This document shows, piece after piece, positions 1-12,158 of a DNA stretch of 37,851 nt; within the stretch, counting starts at the first letter, position 1, and each line of letters starts with the position of its first letter. Under the pieces are notes generated by a model that was not told the DNA's origin, made no database searches, and was given only the letters and a program-made list of their open reading frames with translations. Origin of the DNA: Acidovorax sp. CCYZU-2555 (GTDB lineage: Bacteria > Pseudomonadota > Gammaproteobacteria > Burkholderiales > Burkholderiaceae_C); contig NZ_JAHCDD010000060.1 of the NCBI RefSeq assembly GCF_018413525.1, forward strand, positions 1 through 37,851, written 5' to 3'. The translations under genes were made by a program, and so were the position numbers.

Positions 1-35
1 TGTCCAGCGCTGCAAGCGCAGCGCCGGGCAGGCAA

Positions 36-1010
<975 letters not shown>

Positions 1011-1832
1011 TCAGCCCAGCAGTGCGCGCACGCGCTCGAGGTCGGCTGGAGTATCGACGCCGGCGCCCGGCGCATCGTGTGTCACATGCACGGCGATCTT
1101 GTGACCATGCCACAGCGCGCGCAGCTGTTCGAGCGCTTCGAGCGCTTCGGTCGGTGCGGGCGCAAGCTGGGGAAAGCGGCGCAGAAAGCCCGCGCGGTAG
1201 CTGTAGATGCCCACATGGCGCAGCGGCGCAAAGCCCGTGTGGCCTGCAAGCGCCGCCGGGTTGTTCCACCAGGCTTCGTCGGCATGGTCGCGTGCAAAAG
1301 GAATCGGCGCGCGGCTGAAATACTGGGCCAGGCCCTGGGCGTCGCAGACGACCTTGACCACATTCGGGTTGCGCCAGTCTTCCAGCGTCTCGATGGCGTG
1401 GGCGGCCGTGCCCATGCTGGCTTCGGGCGCGTCGGCGAGCAGGTGTGCCACGGCATCGATCAGCTGCGGGTTGATCAGCGGTTCGTCGCCCTGAACGTTG
1501 ACGACGCAATCGCTGCCATCGAGGTCGAGTTGTTCGCAGGCTTCGGCCAGGCGGTCGCTGCCGCTTGCGTGGTCGGCGCGCGTGAGTATGGCCTGCACGC
1601 CATGGGCTTCGCAGGCGGCGACGATGCGTTCGTCGTCCGCGGCCACCACCACTTTCGTCGCCTGGCTCAGCAGCGCGCGCTGGGCGACGCGCACCACCAT
1701 GGGCAGGCCCGCAATGTCCGCGAGTGGCTTGTCGGGCAGGCGGCTCGACGCCATGCGCGCGGGAATCAGCACCGTGAAGCCGCTGCTGGTGAACAGCGCG
1801 GGCGTGGCAGGGGCGTGCGTATCGCTGGTCAC
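1011..1832 (-). CDS. kdsB: 3-deoxy-manno-octulosonate cytidylyltransferase (CMP-KDO synthetase)
   Basis: Activates KDO with CTP to form CMP-KDO, the donor for the inner core of lipopolysaccharide. The 273-aa protein carries the nucleotidyltransferase signature [15 protein letters not shown] (about residues 24-38), the [11 protein letters not shown] motif and the VNVQGDEPL metal/nucleotide loop. It is some 20 residues longer than usual, all at the N-terminus ([19 protein letters not shown]). The start codon is GTG, overlapping the stop of the upstream Trm112-like gene in the tetranucleotide GTGA, which argues for translational coupling. The neighbour lpxK belongs to the same lipid A/LPS pathway. 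The start is less certain than the identity. Confidence 0.96.
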   Translation of the reverse strand: MTSDTHAPATPALFTSSGFTVLIPARMASSRLPDKPLADIAGLPMVVRVAQRALLSQATKVVVAADDERIVAACEAHGVQAILTRADHASGSDRLAEACEQLDLDGSDCVVNVQGDEPLINPQLIDAVAHLLADAPEASMGTAAHAIETLEDWRNPNVVKVVCDAQGLAQYFSRAPIPFARDHADEAWWNNPAALAGHTGFAPLRHVGIYSYRAGFLRRFPQLAPAPTEALEALEQLRALWHGHKIAVHVTHDAPGAGVDTPADLERVRALLG

Positions 1833-2011
1833 GCTTCGAGCTCCTCGTCGCTCAGGGTGCGGGCTTCATTTTCGAGCAGGATGGGCATGCCGTCGCGCAC
1901 GGGGTAGGCCAGGCGCGCGCTGCGCGAGACCAGTTCCTGGCGCTCGCGGTCATAAGTCAGAGGGCCCTTGGTCACAGGGCAGACGAGCAGTTCGAGGAAT
2001 TTGGCGTCCAT
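1829..2011 (-). CDS. Trm112-like / YcaR-type small protein
   Basis: A 60-aa protein of the Trm112/YcaR (UPF0434) family. It begins [18 protein letters not shown], the typical CPxxKGxL motif, followed by the [12 protein letters not shown] segment, which is the hallmark of the family. Only one of the possible zinc-binding cysteines is present, as is common in proteobacterial members. Eukaryotic Trm112 activates methyltransferases; the bacterial role is not settled. It lies between lpxK and kdsB, a very conserved position in beta- and gammaproteobacteria, and its stop overlaps the kdsB GTG start. The longer frame reaching 2089 would run into lpxK and is not used. Confidence 0.93.
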   Translation of the reverse strand: MDAKFLELLVCPVTKGPLTYDRERQELVSRSARLAYPVRDGMPILLENEARTLSDEELEA

Positions 2012-2030
2012 GGCGGTAGGGAAAAGAAGA

Positions 2031-3020
2031 TCAGTGATTCGATGATAGTGAGAGAGCCTGCTCCAGGGCAGGGAAAAATCCCTCGTCAATGGAGATTTCC
2101 AGCGGCACGGCCCAGGCTTGGGGCTGCAGCGCCCACAGCTTGACTGCGTCCTTTTCAGTGCAGATCAATGCCTTGGCGGCGCTGCTCATGCCGTTCCAGC
2201 TCTCAAAATTATAGTGATCGGGCAAAGCCTCGGTCATTGCCAGCGTCAGGCCCTGGGCTTGCAGCATGGCGAAAAAGTCCGCGGGCCGCGCCACGGCCGC
2301 GAGCGCGTGCAGCGGCTGGCCGCGCAGCGCTGTCAAGGCCATGCACTCGCCGTGCCCATTGATCGCGTGATCCGCGAGCCGGCGCTGCAGCGCGAATGCG
2401 GGCGCCGGACCCGCGGGGCGCGCGCCCGCGTACAGCACCAGATCGACCTTGCGCGGCCAGGGTTCGCGCAGCGGGCCCGCGGGCAGCAGAAAGCCGTTGC
2501 CCGTGCCTTCGTCGTTGAACACGCAAAGCTCGACGTCGCGCGCCAGCGCAAGATGCTGCAGGCCGTCGTCGCAGACGATCACTTGCGTGGCCGGGTAGCG
2601 TGCGCGCAGCGCGCGAACCGCATCGATGCGCGCGCGCGCGACGAACACCGGCGCGCCGCTGGCACGCGCCAGCAGCGCGGGCTCATCGCCCACGCTGTGG
2701 GCCGGGCTTTCGGGCGTGGCTTCGCGGCAGTCCTGCGTGCTGCGGCCGTAGCCGCGCGAGACAATGCCCACGGTCAGTCCGCGTTGCTGCAGATGGCGCA
2801 CCACGGCCAGCGTGACCGGCGTCTTGCCCGCGCCGCCGGCGATCACATTGCCGACCACGATCACCGGAATGCCGGCGTGCTGTTGGCGCAACAGGCCGCT
2901 CGCATAGAGCGCGCGGCGCAGGAGCACCAATGCGCCGTAGAGCAGCGACAGCGGCCATAGCGCCCAGGCCAGCGGCCCGCGTCGGCGCCAGGCAGTCTGA
3001 AGTTCGCAGGAGGAGGCCAT
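2031..3020 (-). CDS. lpxK: Tetraacyldisaccharide 4'-kinase
   Basis: Phosphorylates the 4' position of tetraacyldisaccharide-1-phosphate to give lipid IVA, at the inner face of the cytoplasmic membrane. From the ATG at 3020 the product has 329 aa. It has a hydrophobic N-terminal anchor ([20 protein letters not shown], about residues 15-34), then [15 protein letters not shown] with the Walker A GGAGKT at about 62-67, the SRGYGR motif and the VCDDGLQH motif. An upstream ATG at 3086 would overlap the end of exbD by 35 bases; I prefer 3020 because the MASS...[11 protein letters not shown] start fits family members, although no clear ribosome site is visible. It lies in the conserved exbB-exbD-lpxK-trm112-kdsB order. 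Confidence 0.95.
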   Translation of the reverse strand: MASSCELQTAWRRRGPLAWALWPLSLLYGALVLLRRALYASGLLRQQHAGIPVIVVGNVIAGGAGKTPVTLAVVRHLQQRGLTVGIVSRGYGRSTQDCREATPESPAHSVGDEPALLARASGAPVFVARARIDAVRALRARYPATQVIVCDDGLQHLALARDVELCVFNDEGTGNGFLLPAGPLREPWPRKVDLVLYAGARPAGPAPAFALQRRLADHAINGHGECMALTALRGQPLHALAAVARPADFFAMLQAQGLTLAMTEALPDHYNFESWNGMSSAAKALICTEKDAVKLWALQPQAWAVPLEISIDEGFFPALEQALSLSSNH

Positions 3021-3051
3021 CAGGTCGAAGCGGCCAGCCGGCACCAAGCGC

Positions 3052-3477
3052 TCAGCGCCGCTCGGTATGGGACGACTGGGTCGCAAACGTGATTTGCGAC
3101 AGGCCGGCGCGGCGCGCGGCTTCCATCACCGAAATCACCGCCTGATGTGGCGCGGTGGCGTCGGCGCTGATGATCAGCACGCTGTCCGGGCCTTTTTGCG
3201 CCAGGCTGTTGAGGCCCTGGGTCAGTGCCGCCACGCTGGTGTCGGCCAGCCCGGTCTTGTTGATCGCATAGCGGCCGTCCGCGGCCACGGAAACAATGAT
3301 TTCCTGCGGGCGGTTGCGCTGCTGTTCGACGTTGGCGACCGGCAGCGTGAGCTGCAGTTCGGTGAATTTGCTGTATGTGGTCGACAGCATCAGAAAGATC
3401 AGAATCACCAGCAGCACGTCAATGAACGGGATCAGGTTGATCTCGGGTTCGTCGCGGTGGCGGGGACGGAAATTCAT
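3052..3477 (-). CDS. exbD: ExbD/TolR-type biopolymer transport protein
   Basis: Component of a proton-driven inner-membrane motor that energises outer-membrane processes. The 141-aa protein has a short cytoplasmic tail ([12 protein letters not shown]), a single transmembrane helix (about 13-33, [19 protein letters not shown]) containing the functionally critical Asp at residue 20, and a periplasmic domain. It directly follows the ExbB-like gene (28-bp gap) and precedes lpxK. In this lpxK-linked arrangement the pair is usually annotated ExbB/ExbD; whether it serves TonB-type import or another envelope task cannot be read from sequence. Compare DUF2149 at 17335, which shares the Asn-Leu-Ile...Asp helix pattern. 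Confidence 0.93.
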   Translation of the reverse strand: MNFRPRHRDEPEINLIPFIDVLLVILIFLMLSTTYSKFTELQLTLPVANVEQQRNRPQEIIVSVAADGRYAINKTGLADTSVAALTQGLNSLAQKGPDSVLIISADATAPHQAVISVMEAARRAGLSQITFATQSSHTERR

Positions 3478-3505
3478 CAGGCAGGCCTCGGGTTCAGGGC
3501 GTGGC

Positions 3506-4135
3506 TTACTTGCGCAGCCGGGACAGATGGCGCACGAACTGCTCGGCCGAAAGCTCCAGCGTCAGCAGGTATTCGTCGACACGGGCGCGGAAGTAGCGCC
3601 AGAAGATCAGCGCGGGAATCGCCACGATCAGGCCGAAGGCGGTGTTGTAGAGCGCGATCGAGATGCCGTGCGCGAGCTGCGCCGGGTCGCCGCCGCCCGT
3701 GGTCGGGCCGCTGCCTTGCGAGCCGAAGATCTCGATCATGCCGATCACCGTGCCCAGCAGGCCCAGCAGCGGCGCGGCCGAAGCGATGGTCGCCAGTGCG
3801 CTGAGGTATTTTTCGAGCTTGTGCGCCGCGGCGCGGCCCGCGCCTTCGACGGCCGCACGCAGCTCTTCCTCGGACGCGCCGGGGTGCACATGCAGCGTGC
3901 GCAGGCCGCTGGCCAGCACTTCGCCCAGCGTGGAGTTCTGCGCGAGTTGCTGCACCACATCGGGTGCGGGCACGCCTCTGGACGAGACCGCAAGGGCCTC
4001 ATCGAGCAGTTGGGGCGGCGCGACGCGGGCGGTCTTGAGCGCCATGAAACGTTCGAAAACCAGCGCCAGCGCCAGGATGGAGCAGGCAATCAATGGCCAG
4101 ATGGGCCAACCTGCGGCTTGTATGATCGACAGCAA
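3506..4135 (-). CDS. exbB: MotA/TolQ/ExbB proton channel family protein
   Basis: Channel-forming partner of the ExbD protein encoded just downstream. The 209-aa product has three predicted transmembrane helices (about residues 10-30, 115-137, 160-180). The second contains APLLGLLGTVIGM and the third ALYNTAFGLIVAIPAL, both typical of the TolQ/ExbB family. The start codon is TTG at 4135; it is supported by a GGAGAG ribosome site a few bases upstream and by the absence of a better ATG. This is probably the first gene of the operon running to kdsB/adk. It is divergent from xseA across a 140-bp gap. Confidence 0.92.
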   Translation of the reverse strand: MLSIIQAAGWPIWPLIACSILALALVFERFMALKTARVAPPQLLDEALAVSSRGVPAPDVVQQLAQNSTLGEVLASGLRTLHVHPGASEEELRAAVEGAGRAAAHKLEKYLSALATIASAAPLLGLLGTVIGMIEIFGSQGSGPTTGGGDPAQLAHGISIALYNTAFGLIVAIPALIFWRYFRARVDEYLLTLELSAEQFVRHLSRLRK

Positions 4136-4275
4136 TTACTCTCTCCAGGCGAAGGGGTGCAGCTCGGGATTATGGCCCAGGCGCCAGGCCTCCCGGACGC
4201 AAAGTTCGAACGAATGCTGCGCCGCAGCGCAGAGCGGGCCTGCACCACAGTCATTTTTAGAAAGCGTTTTGCTGT

Positions 4276-5583
4276 ATGTATGATTTTTCCGAGCCGCCGC
4301 GGGCTACGGTCTGGGAGGTGGGGGCGCTGTGCCGGGCGATTGCCGATGCGCTGCAGGCGCGCTTCAATCCGGTCACGGTGCGCGGTGAAATCACCGGTTT
4401 TTCGCGCGCCTCCAGCGGCCACTGCTATTTCAGCATCAAGGATGCGCAAGGCCAGATCCGCTGTGCGATGTTTCGCCGCGCGGCCATGCAGCTCGATTTT
4501 TCACCGCGCGACGGCGAACTCGTCGAGCTGCGCGGCAAGCTGGGCGTCTATGAACAGCGCGGTGATCTGCAGCTGATCGTCGACAGTCTGCAGCGCGCGG
4601 GCCAGGGCGCGTGGTTCGAGCAGTTCTTGCGCCTCAAGGCCCAACTGCAGGCCGAAGGCCTGTTCGACGCCGAGCGCAAGCGCCGCCTGCCCGCGATGCC
4701 GCGCGGCATAGGCCTGATCACCTCGCTGGGCGCGGCCGCGCTGCACGACGTGGTCACGGCGCTGCGCCGGCGCGTGCCGCACATTCCCGTGGTGCTGGTG
4801 CCGGCGCTGGTGCAGGGCGCGACCGCGCCGCAATCGCTGCGCGACGCGCTGTCCCAGCTCTACCGCATGGCCGGGCCAGGCGCTCAACCGTCCGGGCCGC
4901 AGATCGATGTGATCTTGCTGGTGCGCGGCGGCGGCTCCATTGAAGATCTGTGGGCATTCAACGACGAGCAACTCGCGCGGCTGATCGTGCAAAGCCCGGT
5001 GCCGCTGATCAGCGGCGTGGGCCACGAGACCGATTTCACCATCGCCGATTTCTGCGCCGATCTGCGCGCGCCCACGCCCACGGCCGCGGCCGAACTGGTG
5101 TCGCTGCCGCGGGACAGCTGGCTGGCCGAACTGGGCCAGGGCGCGCATCGCCTGCAGGCGGCCGCCCAGCGCCACCTCGACCGCCAGCAGCAGCGCCTGG
5201 ACCACGCGACCCAGCGCCTGGGCCGGCCTTCGGGGCAACTGGGCCGCAACCAGCTGCAGCTCGCGCGCAGCGCGCAGCGCCTGCGCCATGCGATGCAGCT
5301 GCGCCTGCAGCGCCAGCAGCACATCCAGCAGCAGCTCGCGCGCCAGATTCCTCAGGGTTTGCAGCGCGGGCTGGAAGCCCAGCAACGCAGGCTCGAACGT
5401 TCGGCGCTGCGCCTCGAACTGCTCGATCCGCGCCATGCGCTGCAGCGCGGCTATGCCTTGCTGACCGATGCCAAGGGCCAGGCCGTGACGCGCGTCGCTC
5501 AGGCCAGACCTGGCGATGCGCTGCGCGCGTCGCTGTCCGACGGCGACATCGATCTGACCGTGAGCCATCCGCGATTGCTGTAA
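4276..5583 (+). CDS. xseA: Exodeoxyribonuclease VII large subunit
   Basis: Catalytic subunit of ExoVII, which degrades single-stranded DNA from both ends in repair and recombination. The 435-aa protein begins with an OB-fold domain (roughly residues 10-105, VRGEITGFSRASSGHCYFSI), followed by the nuclease core with GLITSLGAAALHD, VRGGGSIEDLWAFNDE and GVGHETDFTIADFCADLRAPTPTAAAE. After that comes a Gln/Arg/Leu-rich coiled-coil arm, and a C-terminal segment (HALQRGYALLTDAKG) normal for the family. No good ribosome site precedes the ATG; another ATG lies out of frame 4 bases downstream. The small subunit xseB is not in the window. Confidence 0.97.
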   Translation: MYDFSEPPRATVWEVGALCRAIADALQARFNPVTVRGEITGFSRASSGHCYFSIKDAQGQIRCAMFRRAAMQLDFSPRDGELVELRGKLGVYEQRGDLQLIVDSLQRAGQGAWFEQFLRLKAQLQAEGLFDAERKRRLPAMPRGIGLITSLGAAALHDVVTALRRRVPHIPVVLVPALVQGATAPQSLRDALSQLYRMAGPGAQPSGPQIDVILLVRGGGSIEDLWAFNDEQLARLIVQSPVPLISGVGHETDFTIADFCADLRAPTPTAAAELVSLPRDSWLAELGQGAHRLQAAAQRHLDRQQQRLDHATQRLGRPSGQLGRNQLQLARSAQRLRHAMQLRLQRQQHIQQQLARQIPQGLQRGLEAQQRRLERSALRLELLDPRHALQRGYALLTDAKGQAVTRVAQARPGDALRASLSDGDIDLTVSHPRLL

Positions 5584-5627
5584 AGAAAACGCATGCCGAC
5601 TGTCGGACACCAGCGAAACATGGCCGC

Positions 5628-5639
5628 ATGCTTAAGCAT
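5628..5639. repeat. 12-bp perfect palindrome in the xseA-sodB spacer
   Basis: ATGCTTAAGCAT lies 45 bp after the xseA stop and about 150 bp before the sodB start. It sits upstream of a -10-like TACAAT at 5667-5672. It could be a regulator site for sodB, but the -35 region is poor and nothing names the regulator. Visible in sequence; function inferred only. Confidence 0.3.
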
Positions 5640-5788
5640 ATGCTGCGCGCGGCCCGCGGTTGTTCCTACAATGTCTGATGTGAGGACGGCGCGCTGCCAG
5701 TCGGTGCAGCCGGGCCCCATCAGATCTGCGAGCTGCAAGGCCCGGGGCCTGGCTTGTGAATAATTCAAACCACCACGAGGAAAACACC

Positions 5789-6370
5789 ATGGAACATACC
5801 CTGCCACCACTGCCTTACGCCATCGACGCCCTGGCACCCAACTACAGCCAGGAAACGCTGGAGTACCACTACGGCAAGCACCACAACGCGTATGTCGTGA
5901 ACCTGAACAACCTGCAAAAGGGCACGGAATTCGAATCGATGACGCTCGAAGAGATCATCAAGCGTTCGTCCGGCGGAATCTACAACAACGCAGCCCAGAT
6001 CTGGAACCACACGTTCTTCTGGAACTGCCTGACCCCCAATGGCGGCGGTGAACCCACCGGCGCGCTGGCCGATGCCATCAACCAGAAGTGGGGCAGCTAC
6101 GCCGCCTTCAAGGAATCGTTCGTGAAGTCGGCCGTGGGCAACTTCGGTTCGGGCTGGACCTGGCTGGTGAAGAAGGCCGACGGCTCGGTCGACATCGTCA
6201 ACACCGGCGCTGCCGGCACGCCCCTGACGACCGAAGACAAGGCCCTGCTGACCGTCGACGTCTGGGAACACGCCTACTACATCGACTACCGCAATGCACG
6301 TCCCAAGTTCGTCGAGACTTTCCTCGACAAGCTGGTGAACTGGAAGTTCGCGCAAGCCAACTTCGCCTGA
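5789..6370 (+). CDS. sodB: Superoxide dismutase [Fe]
   Basis: Cytosolic enzyme dismutating superoxide to oxygen and hydrogen peroxide. The 193-aa protein has the four metal ligands His27, His74, Asp157 and His161 (in [15 protein letters not shown] and [11 protein letters not shown]) at the positions known from E. coli SodB. It also has Gln70 in NNAAQIWNH, the placement typical of iron rather than manganese enzymes. The ATG at 5789 is preceded by a GAGG ribosome site; an upstream in-frame GTG at 5756 is rejected because it adds a non-conserved leader. A strong terminator follows at 6404, so it is probably monocistronic. Confidence 0.97.
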   Translation: MEHTLPPLPYAIDALAPNYSQETLEYHYGKHHNAYVVNLNNLQKGTEFESMTLEEIIKRSSGGIYNNAAQIWNHTFFWNCLTPNGGGEPTGALADAINQKWGSYAAFKESFVKSAVGNFGSGWTWLVKKADGSVDIVNTGAAGTPLTTEDKALLTVDVWEHAYYIDYRNARPKFVETFLDKLVNWKFAQANFA

Positions 6371-6403
6371 TTGGCAGGGCAGCATGGCTGCCCATGTCAT
6401 GGC

Positions 6404-6439
6404 AAAAGGCCTGAAGAGCAATCTTCAGGCCTTTTTTTT
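6404..6439 (+). terminator. Rho-independent terminator after sodB
   Basis: A 14-bp perfect stem (6404-6417 pairing with 6422-6435, arm AAAAGGCCTGAAGA) closes on the loop GCAA and runs into a T-tract of eight. It is the best factor-independent terminator in the left half of the window and ends the sodB transcript. Confidence 0.9.
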
Positions 6440-6530
6440 GCGCGCTACACGCAATTGCTGCACTGCGGCAAACTTTTTTCTGCGTTGGCTGGGGTTTGTC
6501 CCAGTCGGTAAAGCAGGGAAAAAGACCAAC

Positions 6531-6575
6531 TCTTATACAAGACATAAGAAAAAAGCGGCCGGCTCGGGTTAGAAT
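6531..6575 (+). promoter_or_regulatory. Candidate operator/promoter for the monomeric icd
   Basis: The gap between sodB and icd (6371-6717, 347 bp) holds the sodB terminator and this site, and otherwise no gene. An inverted repeat TCTTAT (6531-6536) / ATAAGA (6544-6549), itself containing the CTTATACAAG core, lies about 20 bp ahead of a -10-like TAGAAT (6570-6575). The repeat would cover the -35 area. From memory, similar CTTATA-type palindromes occur before TCA-cycle genes in related betaproteobacteria; this is recollection, not a search result. Confidence 0.4.
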
Positions 6576-6717
6576 TTTTGCATTGTGAGAACCCGTTGCA
6601 AAAAATTGCGAACTGTTTTTGCGGTGCGCGCACAATCCCTTTGGTTCACTCCAGCGGACTGCGCGGCGCGCGGCTGGCCGGCGGCTTGACCCCCCTTTTT
6701 ACTACCTGAGACAAGAG

Positions 6718-8955
<2,238 letters not shown>

Positions 8956-8993
8956 TGCCTGGGCGCCCCGCTCGCGGGGCGCGGCTGAAAACA

Positions 8994-9030
8994 AAAAGCC
9001 GGCGGCGTCCGAAAGGAGCCGCCGGCTTTT
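8994..9030. terminator. Bidirectional terminator between icd and the DUF192 gene
   Basis: Perfect 13-bp inverted repeat (8994-9006 AAAAGCCGGCGGC, 9018-9030 its complement) with an 11-base loop and T/A runs on both sides, so it can stop transcripts from either strand. A second GC-only hairpin at 8963-8982 (GCGCCCCG/CGGGGCGC) precedes it. Confidence 0.85.
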
Positions 9031-9045
9031 TTGTGTGCGTGCCGC

Positions 9046-9582
9046 TCAGCGGCTGGTGAACGGCCTGCCCGTGAGCTTGGCGCCGGCCTTGAGATTCTTT
9101 TGCGCGAACCAGCCCTGGTTCATCTCCAGCACATAGCGCACGGGCTGGGCCGAGCAGTGCGAGGCCTCGCTCAGCGGCTGCATGTCGGCCAGGTTGACGA
9201 TGGTGCCGTCGTCGGCGACGAAAGCGGCCGTCAGCGGCAGCAAGGTGTTCTTCATCCAGAAGCACTGGCGCGCGGGCTGCTCGAACACGAACAGCATGCC
9301 TTCGTGCGCCGGCATTTCCTTGCGGTGCATCAGGCCGATCTGGCGTTCGTTGAACGTCTGCGCGACCTGCGCGTCGATGCGGAACATGCCCGCGCGCAGT
9401 TCGGTGCGCGGCAGCTGCATCTGGGGCTTGTCTTCGGCCCGGACCTGCGGCGCGCCAGCGGCGCCGAGCAGCGCCAACAGCGCGGCGGCAAGGGCGAGGG
9501 CAGGGCGGCGCAAAGGCGTGCGCAGCGCGGTAAAGCGGGCGGAAAAAGCAGGCATGGCGTGGAAAATGTTCAGACGATGCAT
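9046..9582 (-). CDS. Exported DUF192 family protein
   Basis: A secreted protein of the DUF192 family, about 178 aa from the ATG at 9582. The N-terminus is basic and then hydrophobic (RRPALALAAALLALLGAAG), ending in an AxA-type cleavage region (VRAED), so export to the periplasm is likely. The DUF192 domain follows: FNERQIGLMHRKEMPAHEGMLFVFEQP, then CFWMKNTLLPLTAAFVADDG, and VRYVLEMNQGWFAQKNLKAG. The biochemical role of the family is unknown. Other ATG starts are at 9597 and 9555; none has a good ribosome site. It is convergent with one icd and divergent from the other. Confidence 0.85.
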   Translation of the reverse strand: MHRLNIFHAMPAFSARFTALRTPLRRPALALAAALLALLGAAGAPQVRAEDKPQMQLPRTELRAGMFRIDAQVAQTFNERQIGLMHRKEMPAHEGMLFVFEQPARQCFWMKNTLLPLTAAFVADDGTIVNLADMQPLSEASHCSAQPVRYVLEMNQGWFAQKNLKAGAKLTGRPFTSR

Positions 9583-9764
9583 GGAAGAAAGAGGCATGCA
9601 CGCAGTCTGCCAGAATCGGGGCTGTGTCTGTCGACCAAGGGCGGCGAAATCTGGCATTCGGGCCTGCGCCATTTTGGTGCAAACTCGCAGGACTTTGTCG
9701 CTAAAATCGTGGGGCTTTTCCCCTTGCTGAATGAATTCAGCGTTCTCACCGGAGAGTTTTGTCA

Positions 9765-11027
9765 ATGACCCGCTACCAGCATATCCAGGTGCCCGCCCAA
9801 GGCCAGAAGATCACGGTGAATGCCGACATGTCCTTGAACGTGCCGGACGAGCCCATCATTCCCTATATCGAAGGCGACGGCACGGGCCAGGACATCACGC
9901 CGGTGATGCTCAAGGTGGTCAACGCGGCCGTGGCCAAGGCCTATGGCGGCAAGAAGAAGATCCACTGGATGGAAGTCTACGGCGGCGAGAAGGCGACGCG
10001 CGTCTACGGCCCCGACGTCTGGCTGCCCGAGGAAACGCTGGAAGTGCTGCGTGAATACGTGGTCTCGATCAAGGGCCCGCTCACCACGCCCGTGGGCGGG
10101 GGCATTCGCTCGCTCAACGTCGCACTGCGCCAGGAACTGGATCTCTATGTCTGTCTGCGCCCGGTGCAGTACTTCAAGGGCGTGCCTTCGCCGCTCAAGG
10201 CGCCCGAAAAGACCAATATGGTGATCTTCCGGGAAAACTCCGAAGACATCTACGCGGGCATCGAATACGAAGCGCGCAGCGACAAGGCGAAGAAGCTGAT
10301 CGATTTTCTGATCAACGAGATGGGCGTGAAGAAGATCCGCTTTCCCGAGACTTCGGGCATTGGCATCAAGCCGGTGTCGATCGAGGGCACCGAGCGCCTG
10401 GTGCGCAAGGCCATCCAGTACGCGATCGACAACGACAAGCCCAGCGTGACCATCGTGCACAAGGGCAACATCATGAAGTTCACCGAGGGCGGTTTCCGCG
10501 ACTGGGCCTATGCGCTGGCGCAAAAGGAGTTCGGCGCCGAGCCCATCGACGGCGGCCCGTGGCACAAGTTCAAGAGCCCGAAGACCGGCAAGGACATCGT
10601 CATCAAGGACTCGATCACCGATGCCTTCCTGCAGCAGATCCTGCTGCGCCCGGCCGAATACTCCGTGGTCGCGACGCTCAACCTCAACGGCGACTACATC
10701 TCGGATGCGCTCGCGGCCCAGGTCGGCGGCATAGGCATCGCGCCCGGCGGCAACATGTCCGACTCGGTGGCCTGCTTCGAAGCCACGCACGGTACGGCGC
10801 CCAAGTACGCGGGCAAGGATTATGTGAACCCGGGCTCGGAAATCCTGTCCGCGGAAATGATGTTGCGCCACATGGGCTGGACCGAGGCCGCCGATCTGAT
10901 CATCCATTCGTTGGAAAAAGCCATTCTGAGCAAGCAGGTCACCTATGACTTCGCGCGCATGATGGATGGCGCCACCCAGGTCTCGTGTTCTGGTTTTGGC
11001 GCGGTGATGATCGCGCAAATGGACTGA
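9765..11027 (+). CDS. icd: Isocitrate dehydrogenase (NADP+), homodimeric type
   Basis: Second, unrelated NADP-isocitrate dehydrogenase, close in length and sequence to E. coli Icd. The 420-aa product has the substrate loop [16 protein letters not shown], whose serine is the residue phosphorylated by AceK in E. coli. It also has the [15 protein letters not shown] block, the catalytic [12 protein letters not shown] segment, the metal-binding [19 protein letters not shown] and the NADP-site [11 protein letters not shown]. The ATG at 9765 follows a GGAGAG ribosome site; an in-frame TTG two codons earlier is not used. A TAAAAT at 9702-9707 may be its -10. Having both enzyme types lets flux be tuned separately, and the phosphorylatable serine suggests this copy controls the glyoxylate branch point. 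Confidence 0.97.
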   Translation: MTRYQHIQVPAQGQKITVNADMSLNVPDEPIIPYIEGDGTGQDITPVMLKVVNAAVAKAYGGKKKIHWMEVYGGEKATRVYGPDVWLPEETLEVLREYVVSIKGPLTTPVGGGIRSLNVALRQELDLYVCLRPVQYFKGVPSPLKAPEKTNMVIFRENSEDIYAGIEYEARSDKAKKLIDFLINEMGVKKIRFPETSGIGIKPVSIEGTERLVRKAIQYAIDNDKPSVTIVHKGNIMKFTEGGFRDWAYALAQKEFGAEPIDGGPWHKFKSPKTGKDIVIKDSITDAFLQQILLRPAEYSVVATLNLNGDYISDALAAQVGGIGIAPGGNMSDSVACFEATHGTAPKYAGKDYVNPGSEILSAEMMLRHMGWTEAADLIIHSLEKAILSKQVTYDFARMMDGATQVSCSGFGAVMIAQMD

Positions 11028-11064
11028 CCGGGTCCGCGTGGCGCTGCCGGCACACGTGCCGAAA

Positions 11065-11952
11065 TCAATGGAAATCGGCGTCGAAATTGCTCTTCACTCC
11101 GGTAGCGCTGGCCGTGCCTTGTTCGCCCGGCACTGATACGGATGAATCCTCATCGGGCATGCAATCCATAGTGATATTGGCGGACGCCTGATTCAATGGA
11201 TCTTCTATCGGTGTGTCATCGTCATCTTCCGGCAATGCTTGACCAGGGTGGGCAGGCCCGCCATTGGGGTCGCGGTTGTGCGTGAAGACTGGGGCAAAGA
11301 CTCCAGTGCCGCCAGTACCGCCAGGGCCGCCCGCCGCGCCGGATCCATTGAAATCATCGCGACCTGGCGAGACTGTGGAATCGTCGGAGTCCTTCGAATC
11401 CCGCGCGTTGTCGAGATCGGTATAGTCGGTTTCGTAGTCCTTGGCGACGAACTTCTTGCCCCGGTGTATCGCCGAGAACCGTATATGGACAGCGCCCTCG
11501 GCAGCGTCTTCCATGTTGAGAAGCTCAGACAGCCTTGCTTGCAATTTCGCCAGCTTGGCCTGCTTTGTGTTGTGTGTGTTCAACAAGGCTTCCGACTCGC
11601 CAGCAAGGCGCTGCAGTTGCTCAGCGACTGACCCAGCGATATCGTCATAAATGTCAATTGCTCTGAGTGAAAGTATCTCTGCTTCCACTACATCGCGCGA
11701 CTTGAGTAACCAGGAATATTTTTCTTCCGAGTTTTCCGCGTTTGTGAGCAACGATTCGAATTTCTCCATTTCTTTTTGTTTACGGTTCAAAAATGAAGAA
11801 ATGAATTCCCGCATGTTGTTCGCTCCGTCCAATTTCTCATGCAGACGGTTCTCCCGCTGCTGAACATCCGCTATCGATTGGGTCAAACTGCTCACATCCA
11901 GATCAAAATGGATGAAGCGTTCCATTGCAGGAAGAATAGTTCCCCAGTCCAT
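11065..11952 (-). CDS. Hypothetical coiled-coil protein, C-terminal part of a probable frameshifted gene
   Basis: Not recognised. From the ATG at 11952 the product is 295 aa, but the frame stays open upstream to 12177 with a protein-like sequence (LEALAVYGALSPQQREQLL, FLQRNFPEYVNHPDW) and no start codon. It is therefore probably the larger part of a gene beginning at about 12473. Visible regions: a charged, heptad-like coiled-coil stretch (about residues 18-145, with QQRENRLHEKL and LNRKQKEMEKFESLL), then a low-complexity acidic and glycine-rich tail (GSGAAGGPGGTGGTG, LPEDDDDTPIEDP). No signal peptide or membrane segment. Base composition is much more AT-rich than neighbours and rare codons are frequent, suggesting transfer. 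A secreted effector is one possibility, but no signature proves it. Confidence 0.6.
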   Translation of the reverse strand: MDWGTILPAMERFIHFDLDVSSLTQSIADVQQRENRLHEKLDGANNMREFISSFLNRKQKEMEKFESLLTNAENSEEKYSWLLKSRDVVEAEILSLRAIDIYDDIAGSVAEQLQRLAGESEALLNTHNTKQAKLAKLQARLSELLNMEDAAEGAVHIRFSAIHRGKKFVAKDYETDYTDLDNARDSKDSDDSTVSPGRDDFNGSGAAGGPGGTGGTGVFAPVFTHNRDPNGGPAHPGQALPEDDDDTPIEDPLNQASANITMDCMPDEDSSVSVPGEQGTASATGVKSNFDADFH

Positions 11953-12158
11953 GTCATTCGGATCATCTTCGTTCGGAACCTGGCGTTTGGCGCTGCCGAT
12001 CAGTTCTTCTATCCGGGAAGATGTGGATCCCCAGTCAGGATGGTTTACATACTCAGGAAAATTGCGCTGTAAAAATTGCTGGATCGGTGAAGCGGAGGAA
12101 TCGATAAGTAACTGTTCTCGTTGTTGTGGCGAAAGAGCACCATAGACAGCAAGAGCTT

